From positions 434,001-498,000 of the forward strand of contig NZ_JAHKPY010000003.1 in assembly GCF_018860745.1 (NCBI RefSeq): 64,000 nucleotides of DNA, read 5' to 3'. The position numbers were made by a program, and so were the translations under genes. Source of the DNA: Zobellia uliginosa. GTDB taxonomy: Bacteria > Bacteroidota > Bacteroidia > Flavobacteriales > Flavobacteriaceae. The notes beneath the pieces were generated by a model. That model saw only the letters and a program-made list of their open reading frames with translations, was not told the origin of the DNA and did not search any database. Positions 26,658 through 36,590 of this stretch are shown in pieces. The first letter of the stretch is position 1. Each line of letters starts with the position of its first letter.

Positions 26658-29600
26658 ATGAAAGAACACATTAAAAAATTATTTAGAAAAAGTTGCCTTT
26701 TGGCACTCTTTCTTACAACAATGGGTATGCAGGGGTTGTATGCTCAAAAAACCGTAACAGGAACGGTTTTGGATGAGGTCAATCAACCCATTCCTGGGGC
26801 TAACGTTGTAGTCCAAGGAACAAGTAATGGTGTTGTAACGGATTTTGATGGTAACTTTAGCATCGAAGCTTCAGGTGAAAATACACTAAGCATATCTTAT
26901 ATAGGTTATGCTACGCAAACTGTAACTGTAGGGGATAAAACCACTATTACGGTTACAATGGAACCTGATGTACAACAGTTAGAAGATGTTGTTGTTATTG
27001 GATATGGTACGGTAAAAAAATCAGATGTAACGGGATCTGTATCACGTATAGATTCTAAATCTTTTGAAGATCAACCCTTAACAAGGGTGGAAGAAGCTTT
27101 ACAAGGTAGAGCGGCAGGTGTTACGGTAGCAAAAGCGGGTGGTCAACCTGGCGGTGCGGTTAAGGTTCGTATTAGAGGTGTGAACTCAGTAACTGGAAAT
27201 AACAGTCCATTAGTTGTAGTTGATGGTGTATTGGGTGGAGATCTGAGTACGATTAACCCAAATGATATTGCTGCTATGGATGTTCTAAAGGATGCATCTG
27301 CAACAGCTATTTACGGAGTTAGAGGGTCAAACGGGGTTATAATCATAACCACAAAGAAAGGATCGGGAAAGGGTAAAATAAATGTTGACTATTTTACCAC
27401 AGTATCATCAAGTCCTAACTCAGTACCAAGATTATCTGCTTCCGATTTTGCAACTATTGAAAACCTAAGAAGAACAAACTCTGGTGGAGCAGCGGTCTAC
27501 ACTCCTGCTCAAATAGCAGCGCTAGAGGCAAGTGGAGGTACGGATTACGAGCAAGCGATATTAAGAACTGGTTTTAGCGAAAATTTGGCTATTTCGGCAA
27601 GCGGTTCCGAAGGTAAAATCAGATACTATTTATCCGGTAATTATAGAGATGAAGAGGGGGTTGTAATTAATACTGGCTACCAACAAATATCTGCAAGAGC
27701 TAATATAGATGCTCAAATAAATGATAAGTTTAAGATTGGTTTCAACTTGTACGGAAGTACAAGCGAGAACCAAAACAATACAGATAGATTTGGTAATGGT
27801 CAAGGAAGCTTTATTTATAAGGCTTTAACATGGGATCCAACAACGCCAATTTTCAATTCCAATGGAGAATATAATATTAGGTCTGCAGTTGCATCTTTAA
27901 ACGATAACCCTGTTCGTACACTTAATGAAACAGATATTAAAGATATTGAAGAAAGATTGAATGCCACCGTAAATGCGACGTATAGCTTTACAGATAATTT
28001 CAGTTACTCCCTTATTATGGGGTCACAGACTTCTAATTTGAACATTGAACGTTATGCTGTGGAAGTTGGGGATGATCAACTGCCTCATACGTCTTTTGCA
28101 AACAATAAAAATGTGAGCTATCAGATAAGTAATATTCTTACATGGCAGAAAATTTTTAAGGAAAAGCACAATATAAAGTTAACGGGGGTTCAAGAATATT
28201 CAAATTCTAAATTCCGAGGAAATGGATGGAATTCCAATGATTTGTCCTTAAATGGCAGAGGGTTTTATTTTGCAGAGCTAGCTCCAAATTCAGGACAAAC
28301 TGTGAATAATGATTTTAATGAGAGAGAGTTGTCTTCGTTTATGTTGCGCGCTGAATATATTTTCAATGACAATTTGTTTTTAACGGCAACGGGGAGGTAT
28401 GATGCAAGTTCTGTTTTTAGAGAAAAAGAAAGATGGGGTATTTTTCCTTCCGTAGCTTTAGCGTATAATATGACAGATTTAATAGATCAGTCTGGAGACA
28501 CAAGTTTAAAACTTAGAGCGGGTTGGGGACAAGTAGGTAATCAAAACATTGGTCCGTATTCAACTTTTAGCACATTGGGCTTTAACAGTTATGCAGCAGA
28601 TGGGTCAGCGGCAACCACTGGTACTTTCATCAACAGAATAGGAAACCCTTTCGCAACATGGGAAACAACCACACAAGGAAATGTTGGTATTGATTTTGGA
28701 TTTGCACAAGGTCGTGGTAGTATTAGTCTTGATGGTTATAAAAAGGTAACTGAAGACTTGTTGTTAGATGCTGCTATTCCGGATTATGATGGGGGAGAGC
28801 TTGGAGATAGAACAATTGTTAAAAATGTGGGTGAAGTTGAAAATGTAGGTGTTGATCTTACTATTGGCTATGACATTATCAATACGGAGAACTTAAACTG
28901 GAATGCCAACTTATCATTGTCTTATGTTAAAAATGAAGTAACTCAATTAAATGATGGCCTAACCGAAATTTTAGGTCAGTTTCAAGCTCCTGGTGGCCAA
29001 GGAAATATTCTTAACTTTATTGAGGTAGGTGAACCATTAGGCCAGTTTAGAGGAGCCACTTTCTTAGGAACTTGGAAAACTACAGATAATATTCCAACAA
29101 ATGATGAGGGAACACCAATAGCAAAACCAGGAGAGGCTAGATATCTTCTTGATGACAATAATGAAATTCTATACGGGGCTATAGGAAATGGTACGCCAAC
29201 AACGACATGGGGGTTCAATAATTCAATAAATTATAAGAATTGGGATATAAATATCTTCTTGCAAGGAGTACACGGTTTTGATGTTTATAATATTCAACAA
29301 GCAGCAATTGTTGGTGGAGCAGGAGATTCAAGAAGTTTTCTTTCTCCGGATCAAGTTAACCAGTGGACACCAACCAATGAAACAGATATACCGGCTTTCG
29401 CAGGTTTGTATGAGTCTAGCCGTTATGTAGAAAAAGGTGATTTTATTAGATTGAGCAACCTAACTATTGGGTATACCATAAAAGATATTAAAGGTTTAGG
29501 AGACACTACCATTAAGCTTTATGGCGGTGGTCAGAATTTATTTTTAATTACAGATTACTCTGGTTATGATCCAGAAGGAACTTCTAGAAGAAGTGCTCAA

Positions 29601-29687
29601 GGTAATGAAGATGTTGCTTCAGGTATAAATATAGGAGCGTATCCAAACCCTAGAACATACACCTTGGGGGTTAAAATCGGATTTTAA
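26658..29687 (+). CDS. SusC-type TonB-dependent oligosaccharide transporter (pair 2)
   Basis: A 1009-residue SusC homologue. The signal peptide ends near LYAQ (about residue 30). A carboxypeptidase-regulatory-like domain begins at TVTGTVLDE. The plug starts at LEDVVVIGYGTVKKSDVTGSV and contains DGVLGGDLSTINPND and AIYGVRGSNGVIIITTKKG. The barrel ends in KIGF. N-terminal domain, plug and many barrel segments match the first SusC closely, while the middle loops differ. That suggests duplication followed by divergence of ligand specificity. The SusD partner follows at 30 bases. Import of a related galactan oligosaccharide is inferred. Confidence 0.96.
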   Translation: MKEHIKKLFRKSCLLALFLTTMGMQGLYAQKTVTGTVLDEVNQPIPGANVVVQGTSNGVVTDFDGNFSIEASGENTLSISYIGYATQTVTVGDKTTITVTMEPDVQQLEDVVVIGYGTVKKSDVTGSVSRIDSKSFEDQPLTRVEEALQGRAAGVTVAKAGGQPGGAVKVRIRGVNSVTGNNSPLVVVDGVLGGDLSTINPNDIAAMDVLKDASATAIYGVRGSNGVIIITTKKGSGKGKINVDYFTTVSSSPNSVPRLSASDFATIENLRRTNSGGAAVYTPAQIAALEASGGTDYEQAILRTGFSENLAISASGSEGKIRYYLSGNYRDEEGVVINTGYQQISARANIDAQINDKFKIGFNLYGSTSENQNNTDRFGNGQGSFIYKALTWDPTTPIFNSNGEYNIRSAVASLNDNPVRTLNETDIKDIEERLNATVNATYSFTDNFSYSLIMGSQTSNLNIERYAVEVGDDQLPHTSFANNKNVSYQISNILTWQKIFKEKHNIKLTGVQEYSNSKFRGNGWNSNDLSLNGRGFYFAELAPNSGQTVNNDFNERELSSFMLRAEYIFNDNLFLTATGRYDASSVFREKERWGIFPSVALAYNMTDLIDQSGDTSLKLRAGWGQVGNQNIGPYSTFSTLGFNSYAADGSAATTGTFINRIGNPFATWETTTQGNVGIDFGFAQGRGSISLDGYKKVTEDLLLDAAIPDYDGGELGDRTIVKNVGEVENVGVDLTIGYDIINTENLNWNANLSLSYVKNEVTQLNDGLTEILGQFQAPGGQGNILNFIEVGEPLGQFRGATFLGTWKTTDNIPTNDEGTPIAKPGEARYLLDDNNEILYGAIGNGTPTTTWGFNNSINYKNWDINIFLQGVHGFDVYNIQQAAIVGGAGDSRSFLSPDQVNQWTPTNETDIPAFAGLYESSRYVEKGDFIRLSNLTIGYTIKDIKGLGDTTIKLYGGGQNLFLITDYSGYDPEGTSRRSAQGNEDVASGINIGAYPNPRTYTLGVKIGF

Positions 29688-29717
29688 TTAAAAATTGCAA
29701 ATCGAAATAATAAAAAA

Positions 29718-31322
29718 ATGAAAATATATATTAGAAATAAATCGGTAAAGACGCTAGTGGCAATTTGTGCCATGGCGGTCTGCGCAATGACTTTTCATAG
29801 TTGCGAACAATTTGAGCTGGATGAAGTTCCGGGTAGAGCAAACTTGGCTGTGGAGCCATACAATAGCATAGATGAGCTAGAACTTGCTGTGAACGGAATT
29901 TTCGGAAAGTTGAATAAAGCAGCTTGGATGACTACATTCTACGTAAATGGTTGGGCTGGTGATGATATGACTACCCATAGAGAAAGTAACAAGGCAGATT
30001 TTAGGGAGTACGACCAAAGAAATGTTGCCGCTACCAATGGTAGGTCTGCTACAAACTGGGCAGGTGTTTATGCCATGGTAAAAGCAGCAAATACGGTTAT
30101 TATCAATTCGGAAGGAGTTGATTTTCCATCTGCTGCTGCTCGTCAGAAAGAATTGTTAGGACAAACCTATTTTCTAAGGGGGTTAATGTTTTATCATCTG
30201 GCTCGTGTTCATGGTAGAATTGTACTTCCATTAGATTTAGAGATTGATTTTGAAAGAGAATTAGCGACTCAAGAAGAAGTTTATCAGCAGATTGAAAGTG
30301 ATATGTTAACTGCAGAAACTATGCTTCCTGCAAAAACAAATGTAGGGGCTTCTGACCCTAATTCAGGTTCGGCACGAGCAATTCTTGCCAGATTATATTT
30401 GGATTGGGCGGGTTACCCTGTTAAAGATGCGTCTAAATATGCTATGGCCGCCGCAAGTGCAAAACAAGTAATGAACAATGCGGGTACACATGGTTTTGCC
30501 TTGGTCCCTGATATGGCTACCCTATATACTGTTGAGGGAAGATTTAATACGGAATCTATTTTTACAATAGCATATTGTGCCTCTTGTGGACTTCCTAATC
30601 GTAAAAATGGAAAACTAGGTTTACCTAGTGATTATACGACTCAAGGATGGCAAGAGACTTTTGCAGAAATCAGATATTTTGAAGATATGCCTGAAGGCCC
30701 TAGAAAAGATGCCACATATCATACAGAAATTCCTTTGGATGGTCCTTTACCTGGACCTGCTGACCCAGACCAGAAGTCACGAGCTACATCTGATGTGGCA
30801 GAAGCAGTTAGCTTTTTACCATGGACAAGTTTTGTTGATCAAGCTCAACCGGTTTTCAGAAAAATTGTTGGTCCTTTTGAAGAAGGAACCTTCAGTGGTT
30901 TCCAAAGTGATCGAAATGATTACTACATGAGATATGCAGAACTACTTCTAATATATGCTGAAGCTTCTGGTGAAGCGGGAACTGCTGGGGCTGATGCATG
31001 GCAAGCGCTTAACGATGTACGTAATAGAGCTGGCCTTGCTGATGTAAGCGCTGCCGATGGAACCATCCAGGATTTAGCATATCTAGAGAGAAAATGGGAA
31101 TTGGCAGGTGAGTATTTAAGATATAATGATTTGGTGCGGAAGGAGCAAGTTGAAGCTGCACTTGGCGGTACGGCAAGAGACCCAAGAGTTTCAATCAATA
31201 CATTGACCGATCAGCCAATAACGAAAGAAACAAATGCAATAATAGGATCTACGGCACCTTCAAATTATTTTGCACCCAGACCACAGCCAGAGGTAGATAG
31301 AAATCCAAATTTGGCAAACTAA
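29718..31322 (+). CDS. SusD-type surface glycan-binding lipoprotein (pair 2)
   Basis: A 534-residue SusD/RagB lipoprotein (lipobox TFHSC, Cys29). It shares AGDDMTTHRESNKADFREYDQR, the LRGLMFYHLARVHGRI segment, KWELAGEYLRYNDLVRKEQ and the C-terminal NPNLAN with the first SusD, so the two are paralogues. Compared with pair 1 it has an insertion around PLPGPADPDQKSRATSD (about residue 345) that may change the binding surface. It is the partner of the SusC 30 bases upstream and ends at its own terminator. Confidence 0.96.
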   Translation: MKIYIRNKSVKTLVAICAMAVCAMTFHSCEQFELDEVPGRANLAVEPYNSIDELELAVNGIFGKLNKAAWMTTFYVNGWAGDDMTTHRESNKADFREYDQRNVAATNGRSATNWAGVYAMVKAANTVIINSEGVDFPSAAARQKELLGQTYFLRGLMFYHLARVHGRIVLPLDLEIDFERELATQEEVYQQIESDMLTAETMLPAKTNVGASDPNSGSARAILARLYLDWAGYPVKDASKYAMAAASAKQVMNNAGTHGFALVPDMATLYTVEGRFNTESIFTIAYCASCGLPNRKNGKLGLPSDYTTQGWQETFAEIRYFEDMPEGPRKDATYHTEIPLDGPLPGPADPDQKSRATSDVAEAVSFLPWTSFVDQAQPVFRKIVGPFEEGTFSGFQSDRNDYYMRYAELLLIYAEASGEAGTAGADAWQALNDVRNRAGLADVSAADGTIQDLAYLERKWELAGEYLRYNDLVRKEQVEAALGGTARDPRVSINTLTDQPITKETNAIIGSTAPSNYFAPRPQPEVDRNPNLAN

Positions 31323-31326
31323 GAAG

Positions 31327-31382
31327 TTGAGTTAGTTTTAAGCATGACGGTAAGGTTTCTTTGTAAACCTTGCCGTTTTTTC
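31327..31382 (+). terminator. TTGAGTTAGTT element plus intrinsic terminator after susD pair 2
   Basis: TTGAGTTAGTT is at 31327-31337, again five bases after the stop codon. A 12-bp stem (31347-31358 with 31365-31376, one G-T pair) follows and ends in a T-run. Confidence 0.85.
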
Positions 31383-31420
31383 TGGAATATGCATTACTAC
31401 TTGATAACTATATTGACCTA

Positions 31421-31450
31421 TTTGTACAGGTCTTACGCTAAAAATCTTTG
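31421..31450 (+). promoter_or_regulatory. Candidate Bacteroidetes promoter before the ASPIC lipoprotein gene
   Basis: TTTG at 31421-31424 and AATCTTTG at 31443-31450 are 18 bases apart. They match the Bacteroidetes -33 TTTG and -7 TAnnTTTG pattern with one mismatch. The ATG lies 46 bases downstream. Confidence 0.4.
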
Positions 31451-31496
31451 TATTTTTAGGATGTCTATTCATTTTTTTATCATATATAGGTAACTT

Positions 31497-34400
31497 ATGA
31501 GATATTATCTTACTGCTTTTGCCTTGTCTTTTCTATTTATTGTAAGTTCATGTAATAAATCTAAAAATGACAATAAAGTAAATCAATCATCCGAAGAAAA
31601 ATCACCTAAACTCTTCAGTGAAGTTTCATCTGATCTTTCGGGAATTGATTTTGTAAACACCTTAGAAGAATCGTTAGAGTCTAATTATTATCAATATATG
31701 TACACGTATATTGGTGGAGGTGTAGCTGTTGGGGATTTGAACGATGATGGTTTTGATGATATTTATTTCACCTCCAATTCATCCGAGGATAAATTATACC
31801 TCAATACGGGAAACCTTCATTTTAAAGACATTACTAAAGCCGCCGGTATAGAGCAGCGACCTGGTTTTAACACAGGCGTCACCGTGGCCGATGTAAATGG
31901 AGATGGATTTTTGGATATCTATGTGTCAAGAGGAGGTTGGCAAGATGAGGATGGGAAATTCAAAAATTTACTATATATAAACAATGGTCCCATAGGAGAA
32001 GCTGGAGTAAGCTTTACGGAACGTGCAGAAGAAATGGGCCTTGCTGATCCCAACAGAACAATTCAGGCTACCTTTTTTGACTATGATAAAGACAATGATT
32101 TGGACGTGTATGTTTCAAACACACCGGATATCACCAGCAGATCGGAAATAATAGATTTGAACAAAACTCAAAAAGACCCTAAAAGTGAAAAGTTAAAAGG
32201 GAGTGATAAATTATATGAGAATGATGGCACTGGTCATTTTACGGATGTATCCCAAAAAGCAGGATTACTTTATGATATAGGCTTTGGGCTTAATCCGCAA
32301 GTTGGAGATTTGAATAACGACGGTTGGGATGATATCTATATCTGTAATGATTTCAACGTCCCGGATTTGGCCTATGTGAATAATGGCGATGGTACCTTTA
32401 CAGAATCTTGGGACAAGCTTTTTAAGCACATGTCATTCAATAGTATGGGTAGTGATATGGCGGATATTGATAATGATGGCCTTCTGGATTTAATGACTTT
32501 GGACATGAATCCGCAAGATTATGTGCGGTCTAAAACCACTATGGCCATGACTTCCATAGCAGATTTTGAAAGCATGGTAGAGAAAGGGTATCACCATCAA
32601 TACATGCACAACATGCTCCAGACTAATAATGGTAACGGAACTTTTAGTGAAATTGGGAATATGGCAGGTATAGCCAATACGGACTGGAGTTGGTCTTTAC
32701 TTTCTGCAGATTTTGATTTGGATGGTTTTAATGATGTTTACGTTACGAATGGTGTGTATAGGGATGTAATTGATCGCGATAAGAATAATGAAATTCTTGA
32801 GATACTAAGAGAGAATAAGAGGAAGCCTACAGCCGAAGATTTTCTAAAGTTTGCACAGATGCTTCCACAGCAAAAACTAAAAAATTTCTTTTATAGAAAT
32901 AATGGGGATTTAACTTTTGAGGACATGAGTGACTCATGGGTAGATGGTGAGCCTTCTTTTTCAAACGGAGCTGCGTATGGCGATTTTGATAATGATGGCG
33001 ATTTGGATATCGTGGTGAATAATATAAATGACAAGGCCACTTTTCTAGAAAATAAAGCTATTGACAACCAGCGTAAATACTATTTAGAGCTGGATTTAAT
33101 TGCTGCCGGAAAAAATACTTTTGGAGTAGGCGCAACAGTGAATTTGTACTTTGATGATGGTACAAAACAAACGCGCCAGGTAACACCAACTAGAGGCTTT
33201 TTGTCTTCAGTTCCAAATTCCCTTTATTTCGGTTTGGGAAAACATTTGTCCGTAAAACGGATGGAAATTATTTGGCCCGATGGAAAAATCCAGGAATTGG
33301 AAGATGTAGATGCCAATCAATCTTTACAATTAAATTATCGCTTTGCGGAAACCAAAGTAAAAGAAGAGAACAAGGCAGATTTACTTTTTACTAAAGTCGC
33401 TTTTGACAACCGTCACTCAGACCCTTACTTTAATGATTTTGATTTACAGATTCTACTGCCTCATAAGTTGTCACAGTTAGGGCCTTCCTTGGCAAAAGCC
33501 GATATTAATGGAGACGGGAAAGAAGATGTGTTTATAGGGGGAGGAAAAGACCAACCTGGACAATTATTAATTAGTCAGTCAAATACATTTAAAAAGATGA
33601 GCTCTTCTGTTCTGGTAGAAGATAAATCTTATGAAGATGTTGGGGCTGTCTTTTTTGATGCGGATGATGACGGAGATAATGACCTTTACGTAGTAAGCGG
33701 AAGCTATGAATTTAAGGATAACCCAAGAATGTTGGTAGATAGGTTATATCTAAACGATGGTAAGGGAAATTTTAAAAAAGCCGAAAATGCTATTCCAGAA
33801 GTAGGTATTTCAGGTTCAGTAGTAGTGCCAGCGGACTATGATGGTGATGGTGACATAGATTTATTTATTGGCGGAAGACTAATTACCGGTAAATATCCAC
33901 ATCCAGCAAGTAGTTTACTGCTAGTGAATGATGCAGGTAAATTTACTATCCAAAATGATAATTTAGCTCCCGAACTTGGAGGGTTGGGATTAGTAACCGA
34001 TGCCAAATGGGTAGACATGAATAATGACCAAAAAGTGGATTTGGTTGTAACCGGGGAGTGGATGGGTATTTTGGTTTTTCTAAATAAAAACAATAAACTA
34101 GTACGTAGTGATTCATATCCGGAATTAGCAAATGCGGTAGGTTGGTGGAATGAACTTTTAATTGAAGACATAGATGGCGATGGTGATAAGGATATTATTG
34201 CTGGGAACATGGGGCTGAACTCTAAATTCCATGCTTCCTATGAGAAACCTTTTGACATATATACGTCAGATTTTGATATGAACGGGTCAGAAGATGTTAT
34301 TCTCGCAAAAGAGTACCATGGCAAACAAGTACCCGTCAGGGGTAAAAGTTGTATGACTCAGCAATTACCGCATCTGGCACAAACTATACCAACATATACT

Positions 34401-34850
34401 GATTTTGCCAGCAAGGATTTAAAAGGTATTGTTGGCGAAGGACTTCAAACGGCACTTCATTACAAAGCAACAGAATTTAGGTCAGGAATATTTTTGAACA
34501 ATGGTGATAAATTCAATTTTCAACCTTTTGAAAATAGAGTTCAAATTGCACCGATTAATAGTGTGCTATACCAAGATTTTGATGGGGATGGTTTTAGGGA
34601 TTTGGTATTAGCGGGCAACAACTATCAGTCTGAGGTTGAGACCACACGTTCGGATGCTGGTATTGGTAATTTCCTTAAAGGAAATGGTAAAGGGGGTTTT
34701 GAGTCGATTTCTAGTTTGCAATCGGGTTTTTTTGCGGATAAAGATGTTAGAGATATGATTACGTTAAATACAAAATCGGGAAGCTTTATACTGGTTGTCA
34801 ATAATAATGATGAACATGATTTATTTAAAATAAAAACAACTACCAATTAA
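31497..34850 (+). CDS. FG-GAP/VCBS-repeat lipoprotein with ASPIC/UnbV domain
   Basis: A 1117-residue surface or periplasmic protein with a lipoprotein signal (FIVSSC, Cys19). It contains many FG-GAP/VCBS calcium-binding repeats of the form GDLNDDGFDDIYF, ADVNGDGFLDIYV and GDFDNDGDLDIVV in the first half. An ASPIC/UnbV (CRTAC1-like) segment with FGVGATVNLYF and MEIIWPDGKIQELEDVDANQ follows near residues 540-615. A second propeller-like block follows to the C-terminus. It is probably a double beta-propeller. No catalytic residues are recognised. Such proteins often sit beside SusCD in marine Bacteroidetes and may bind glycan at the surface, but no function is established. It follows SusCD pair 2 and is only 3 bases from the TPR-HTH regulator gene. 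Confidence 0.88.
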   Translation: MRYYLTAFALSFLFIVSSCNKSKNDNKVNQSSEEKSPKLFSEVSSDLSGIDFVNTLEESLESNYYQYMYTYIGGGVAVGDLNDDGFDDIYFTSNSSEDKLYLNTGNLHFKDITKAAGIEQRPGFNTGVTVADVNGDGFLDIYVSRGGWQDEDGKFKNLLYINNGPIGEAGVSFTERAEEMGLADPNRTIQATFFDYDKDNDLDVYVSNTPDITSRSEIIDLNKTQKDPKSEKLKGSDKLYENDGTGHFTDVSQKAGLLYDIGFGLNPQVGDLNNDGWDDIYICNDFNVPDLAYVNNGDGTFTESWDKLFKHMSFNSMGSDMADIDNDGLLDLMTLDMNPQDYVRSKTTMAMTSIADFESMVEKGYHHQYMHNMLQTNNGNGTFSEIGNMAGIANTDWSWSLLSADFDLDGFNDVYVTNGVYRDVIDRDKNNEILEILRENKRKPTAEDFLKFAQMLPQQKLKNFFYRNNGDLTFEDMSDSWVDGEPSFSNGAAYGDFDNDGDLDIVVNNINDKATFLENKAIDNQRKYYLELDLIAAGKNTFGVGATVNLYFDDGTKQTRQVTPTRGFLSSVPNSLYFGLGKHLSVKRMEIIWPDGKIQELEDVDANQSLQLNYRFAETKVKEENKADLLFTKVAFDNRHSDPYFNDFDLQILLPHKLSQLGPSLAKADINGDGKEDVFIGGGKDQPGQLLISQSNTFKKMSSSVLVEDKSYEDVGAVFFDADDDGDNDLYVVSGSYEFKDNPRMLVDRLYLNDGKGNFKKAENAIPEVGISGSVVVPADYDGDGDIDLFIGGRLITGKYPHPASSLLLVNDAGKFTIQNDNLAPELGGLGLVTDAKWVDMNNDQKVDLVVTGEWMGILVFLNKNNKLVRSDSYPELANAVGWWNELLIEDIDGDGDKDIIAGNMGLNSKFHASYEKPFDIYTSDFDMNGSEDVILAKEYHGKQVPVRGKSCMTQQLPHLAQTIPTYTDFASKDLKGIVGEGLQTALHYKATEFRSGIFLNNGDKFNFQPFENRVQIAPINSVLYQDFDGDGFRDLVLAGNNYQSEVETTRSDAGIGNFLKGNGKGGFESISSLQSGFFADKDVRDMITLNTKSGSFILVVNNNDEHDLFKIKTTTN

Positions 34851-34853
34851 AGA

Positions 34854-36497
34854 ATGAAATTTCCAATGAGAAATATATTACTTTTTGGATTTGTTTTTTT
34901 GCTTTGTACGGCAATGAGCCAGTTAAGTGCGCAGCAAAACTCCGAAAACCAACACGATTCTTTAGCTAAACTATTCTTTAAAGAAACTAAAGAATTAAGG
35001 CGAGATAACCCGGATAGTGCTCTAGTTCTTTTACAGCGTAAACATGAGGAATTTTTAAAAAAAGGAGATACGGTAAATGCGGTTAAAGCCTTGCTGGAGA
35101 TGCCGTACATTTATGGACAACACGTAGATTACAACAAATCTTATGACACGCTTTGGTTTGCATTATTTTTGGCAGACAAGGCTAATAATGATGAGCTAAA
35201 AGCCTCTGTGTACAATTGGTTGGGAAGATTGTATAGTTTTTTTAAGCGGAAGGACGAAGCCTTAAAATATTTGCAGACCTCTCTTGAGATTAATCGCAAA
35301 TTAGTGGAAAAAGGTCAGTTGCAAAAAGCTGATTTAGTACGAAACTATTACCTACTGAGTGCAACACATAGAGTGCTGAATCAGCCAGAAATAGCAAAAA
35401 TTTATCTAGATAGTTGTTTCCTTAATTATGCTCCTACCAATGGTCAATTACCCATGGCTTATCTTCATTTTGAAAAAGCGTTTCAATTATCGGTAAATGA
35501 AAAAGACGAAGAAGCATTACAATTATTAGAGGAATTAGAGCCTTGGTTTATAGAGCAAAGACCCTCCTATTTAGTTTTGGTCTATTCCGATATGGGTGAC
35601 GTATATGCAAATTTATCCAACTATAAACAGAGTAAAACCTACTATAAAAAAGCTCTAGATATATCAAGAAAATATAATAGCCATGTTGATTTTTCTTCAT
35701 TAGTCCATGAAAAATTAGCCAATCTATTTGAAGCCCATGGCGAGTTTGAGAAAGCTTTTGAAAATCAAAAAAAAGCAAAAGAGATCGACGCACAATTTTT
35801 TGATAGTAGAACAGCACTAAATCAAAGTCTGTTAGAGATCAAAGACGAATTTAGAATTGAAAAAGAAAATCAAGAACGGCTAGTTCGGAAACAGCGCTTG
35901 GAAAAATTAGAGCAGGCAGATGAAATCTATTTCCTTCAACGTATTATTTTGCTTGGCTCCCTTATTTTTCTGATACTCATAGGAATTGGTTTTTTTCAAT
36001 ACATACGGGCCAAACATCTAGCGGAAAAACAACTTTTGAATAAGAACAAGCAATTGGAAATTAAAAAGGGAAAAGAACTTTTAGCATTAAAAAATAAAGA
36101 GTTAGCGGTTACTGCTTTGCAAATGGTTGAAAAAGATGAATTTTTAAAGGATATTGCAGACAGGTTAAAAGAGTTGGAAAGCACCACAGAAAAACCGGAA
36201 ATAAAGCAAGTGCTCAAATCTATTTCTCATAATAGATCCGATAATTGGAAGGAGTTTAGGCTTCGGTTTACAGCAGTAAATGAAACTTTTTATCATAAGA
36301 TTACCACCATGTATCCAAAACTCAGCCAAGCTGATCAGAAAATATGCGCTCTGATAAAATTAAATTTTTCCAGTAAGGAGATGTCCAGGCTCCTTGGTAT
36401 TTCTGTAGAATCTGTTCATACAACGAGGTATAGAGTACGAAAAAAGATGAAATTAGATAGAGGTGTAAATTTGGAGGAATATATTTCATCGCTCTAG
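34854..36497 (+). CDS. Membrane TPR protein with C-terminal LuxR-type helix-turn-helix
   Basis: A 547-residue regulator unusual in layout. A signal peptide (about 1-27, ending LSAQQ) exports an N-terminal TPR domain of several helical repeats (about 40-320). One membrane helix follows (about 363-384, IILLGSLIFLILIGIGFF), then a charged coiled coil (385-440) and a cytoplasmic C-terminal DNA-binding domain. The helix-turn-helix part is SQADQKICALIKLNFSSKEMSRLLGI followed by VESVHTTRYRVRKKMKL. This arrangement would couple a periplasmic signal directly to transcription. It starts 3 bases after the ASPIC lipoprotein gene, so the two are co-translated and the lipoprotein could be part of the sensing path. 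Target genes are unknown; the susCD pairs are likely candidates. Confidence 0.87.
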   Translation: MKFPMRNILLFGFVFLLCTAMSQLSAQQNSENQHDSLAKLFFKETKELRRDNPDSALVLLQRKHEEFLKKGDTVNAVKALLEMPYIYGQHVDYNKSYDTLWFALFLADKANNDELKASVYNWLGRLYSFFKRKDEALKYLQTSLEINRKLVEKGQLQKADLVRNYYLLSATHRVLNQPEIAKIYLDSCFLNYAPTNGQLPMAYLHFEKAFQLSVNEKDEEALQLLEELEPWFIEQRPSYLVLVYSDMGDVYANLSNYKQSKTYYKKALDISRKYNSHVDFSSLVHEKLANLFEAHGEFEKAFENQKKAKEIDAQFFDSRTALNQSLLEIKDEFRIEKENQERLVRKQRLEKLEQADEIYFLQRIILLGSLIFLILIGIGFFQYIRAKHLAEKQLLNKNKQLEIKKGKELLALKNKELAVTALQMVEKDEFLKDIADRLKELESTTEKPEIKQVLKSISHNRSDNWKEFRLRFTAVNETFYHKITTMYPKLSQADQKICALIKLNFSSKEMSRLLGISVESVHTTRYRVRKKMKLDRGVNLEEYISSL

Positions 36498-36506
36498 CAA
36501 TTAGCT

Positions 36507-36541
36507 AATTGTAAGTCAAATTGAAAGAACTACTTACAATT
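36507..36541. repeat. 10-bp inverted repeat between TPR-HTH and IclR genes
   Basis: AATTGTAAGT (36507-36516) and its exact reverse complement (36532-36541) are separated by 15 bases and lie 50 bases before the IclR-type ATG. It may be an operator or a weak terminator. The T-run is poor, so an operator is slightly favoured. Confidence 0.45.
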
Positions 36542-36590
36542 TTAGGAAAAACACTAGTAAAGGTGTTAAATTGCGGCAATATTCTGTGTA

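Noticed and set aside
33836-34210. 124-codon open frame antisense to the ASPIC lipoprotein
   Set aside because: It mirrors the repetitive Asp/Gly FG-GAP codons as a Ser/Pro-rich shadow; not a gene.
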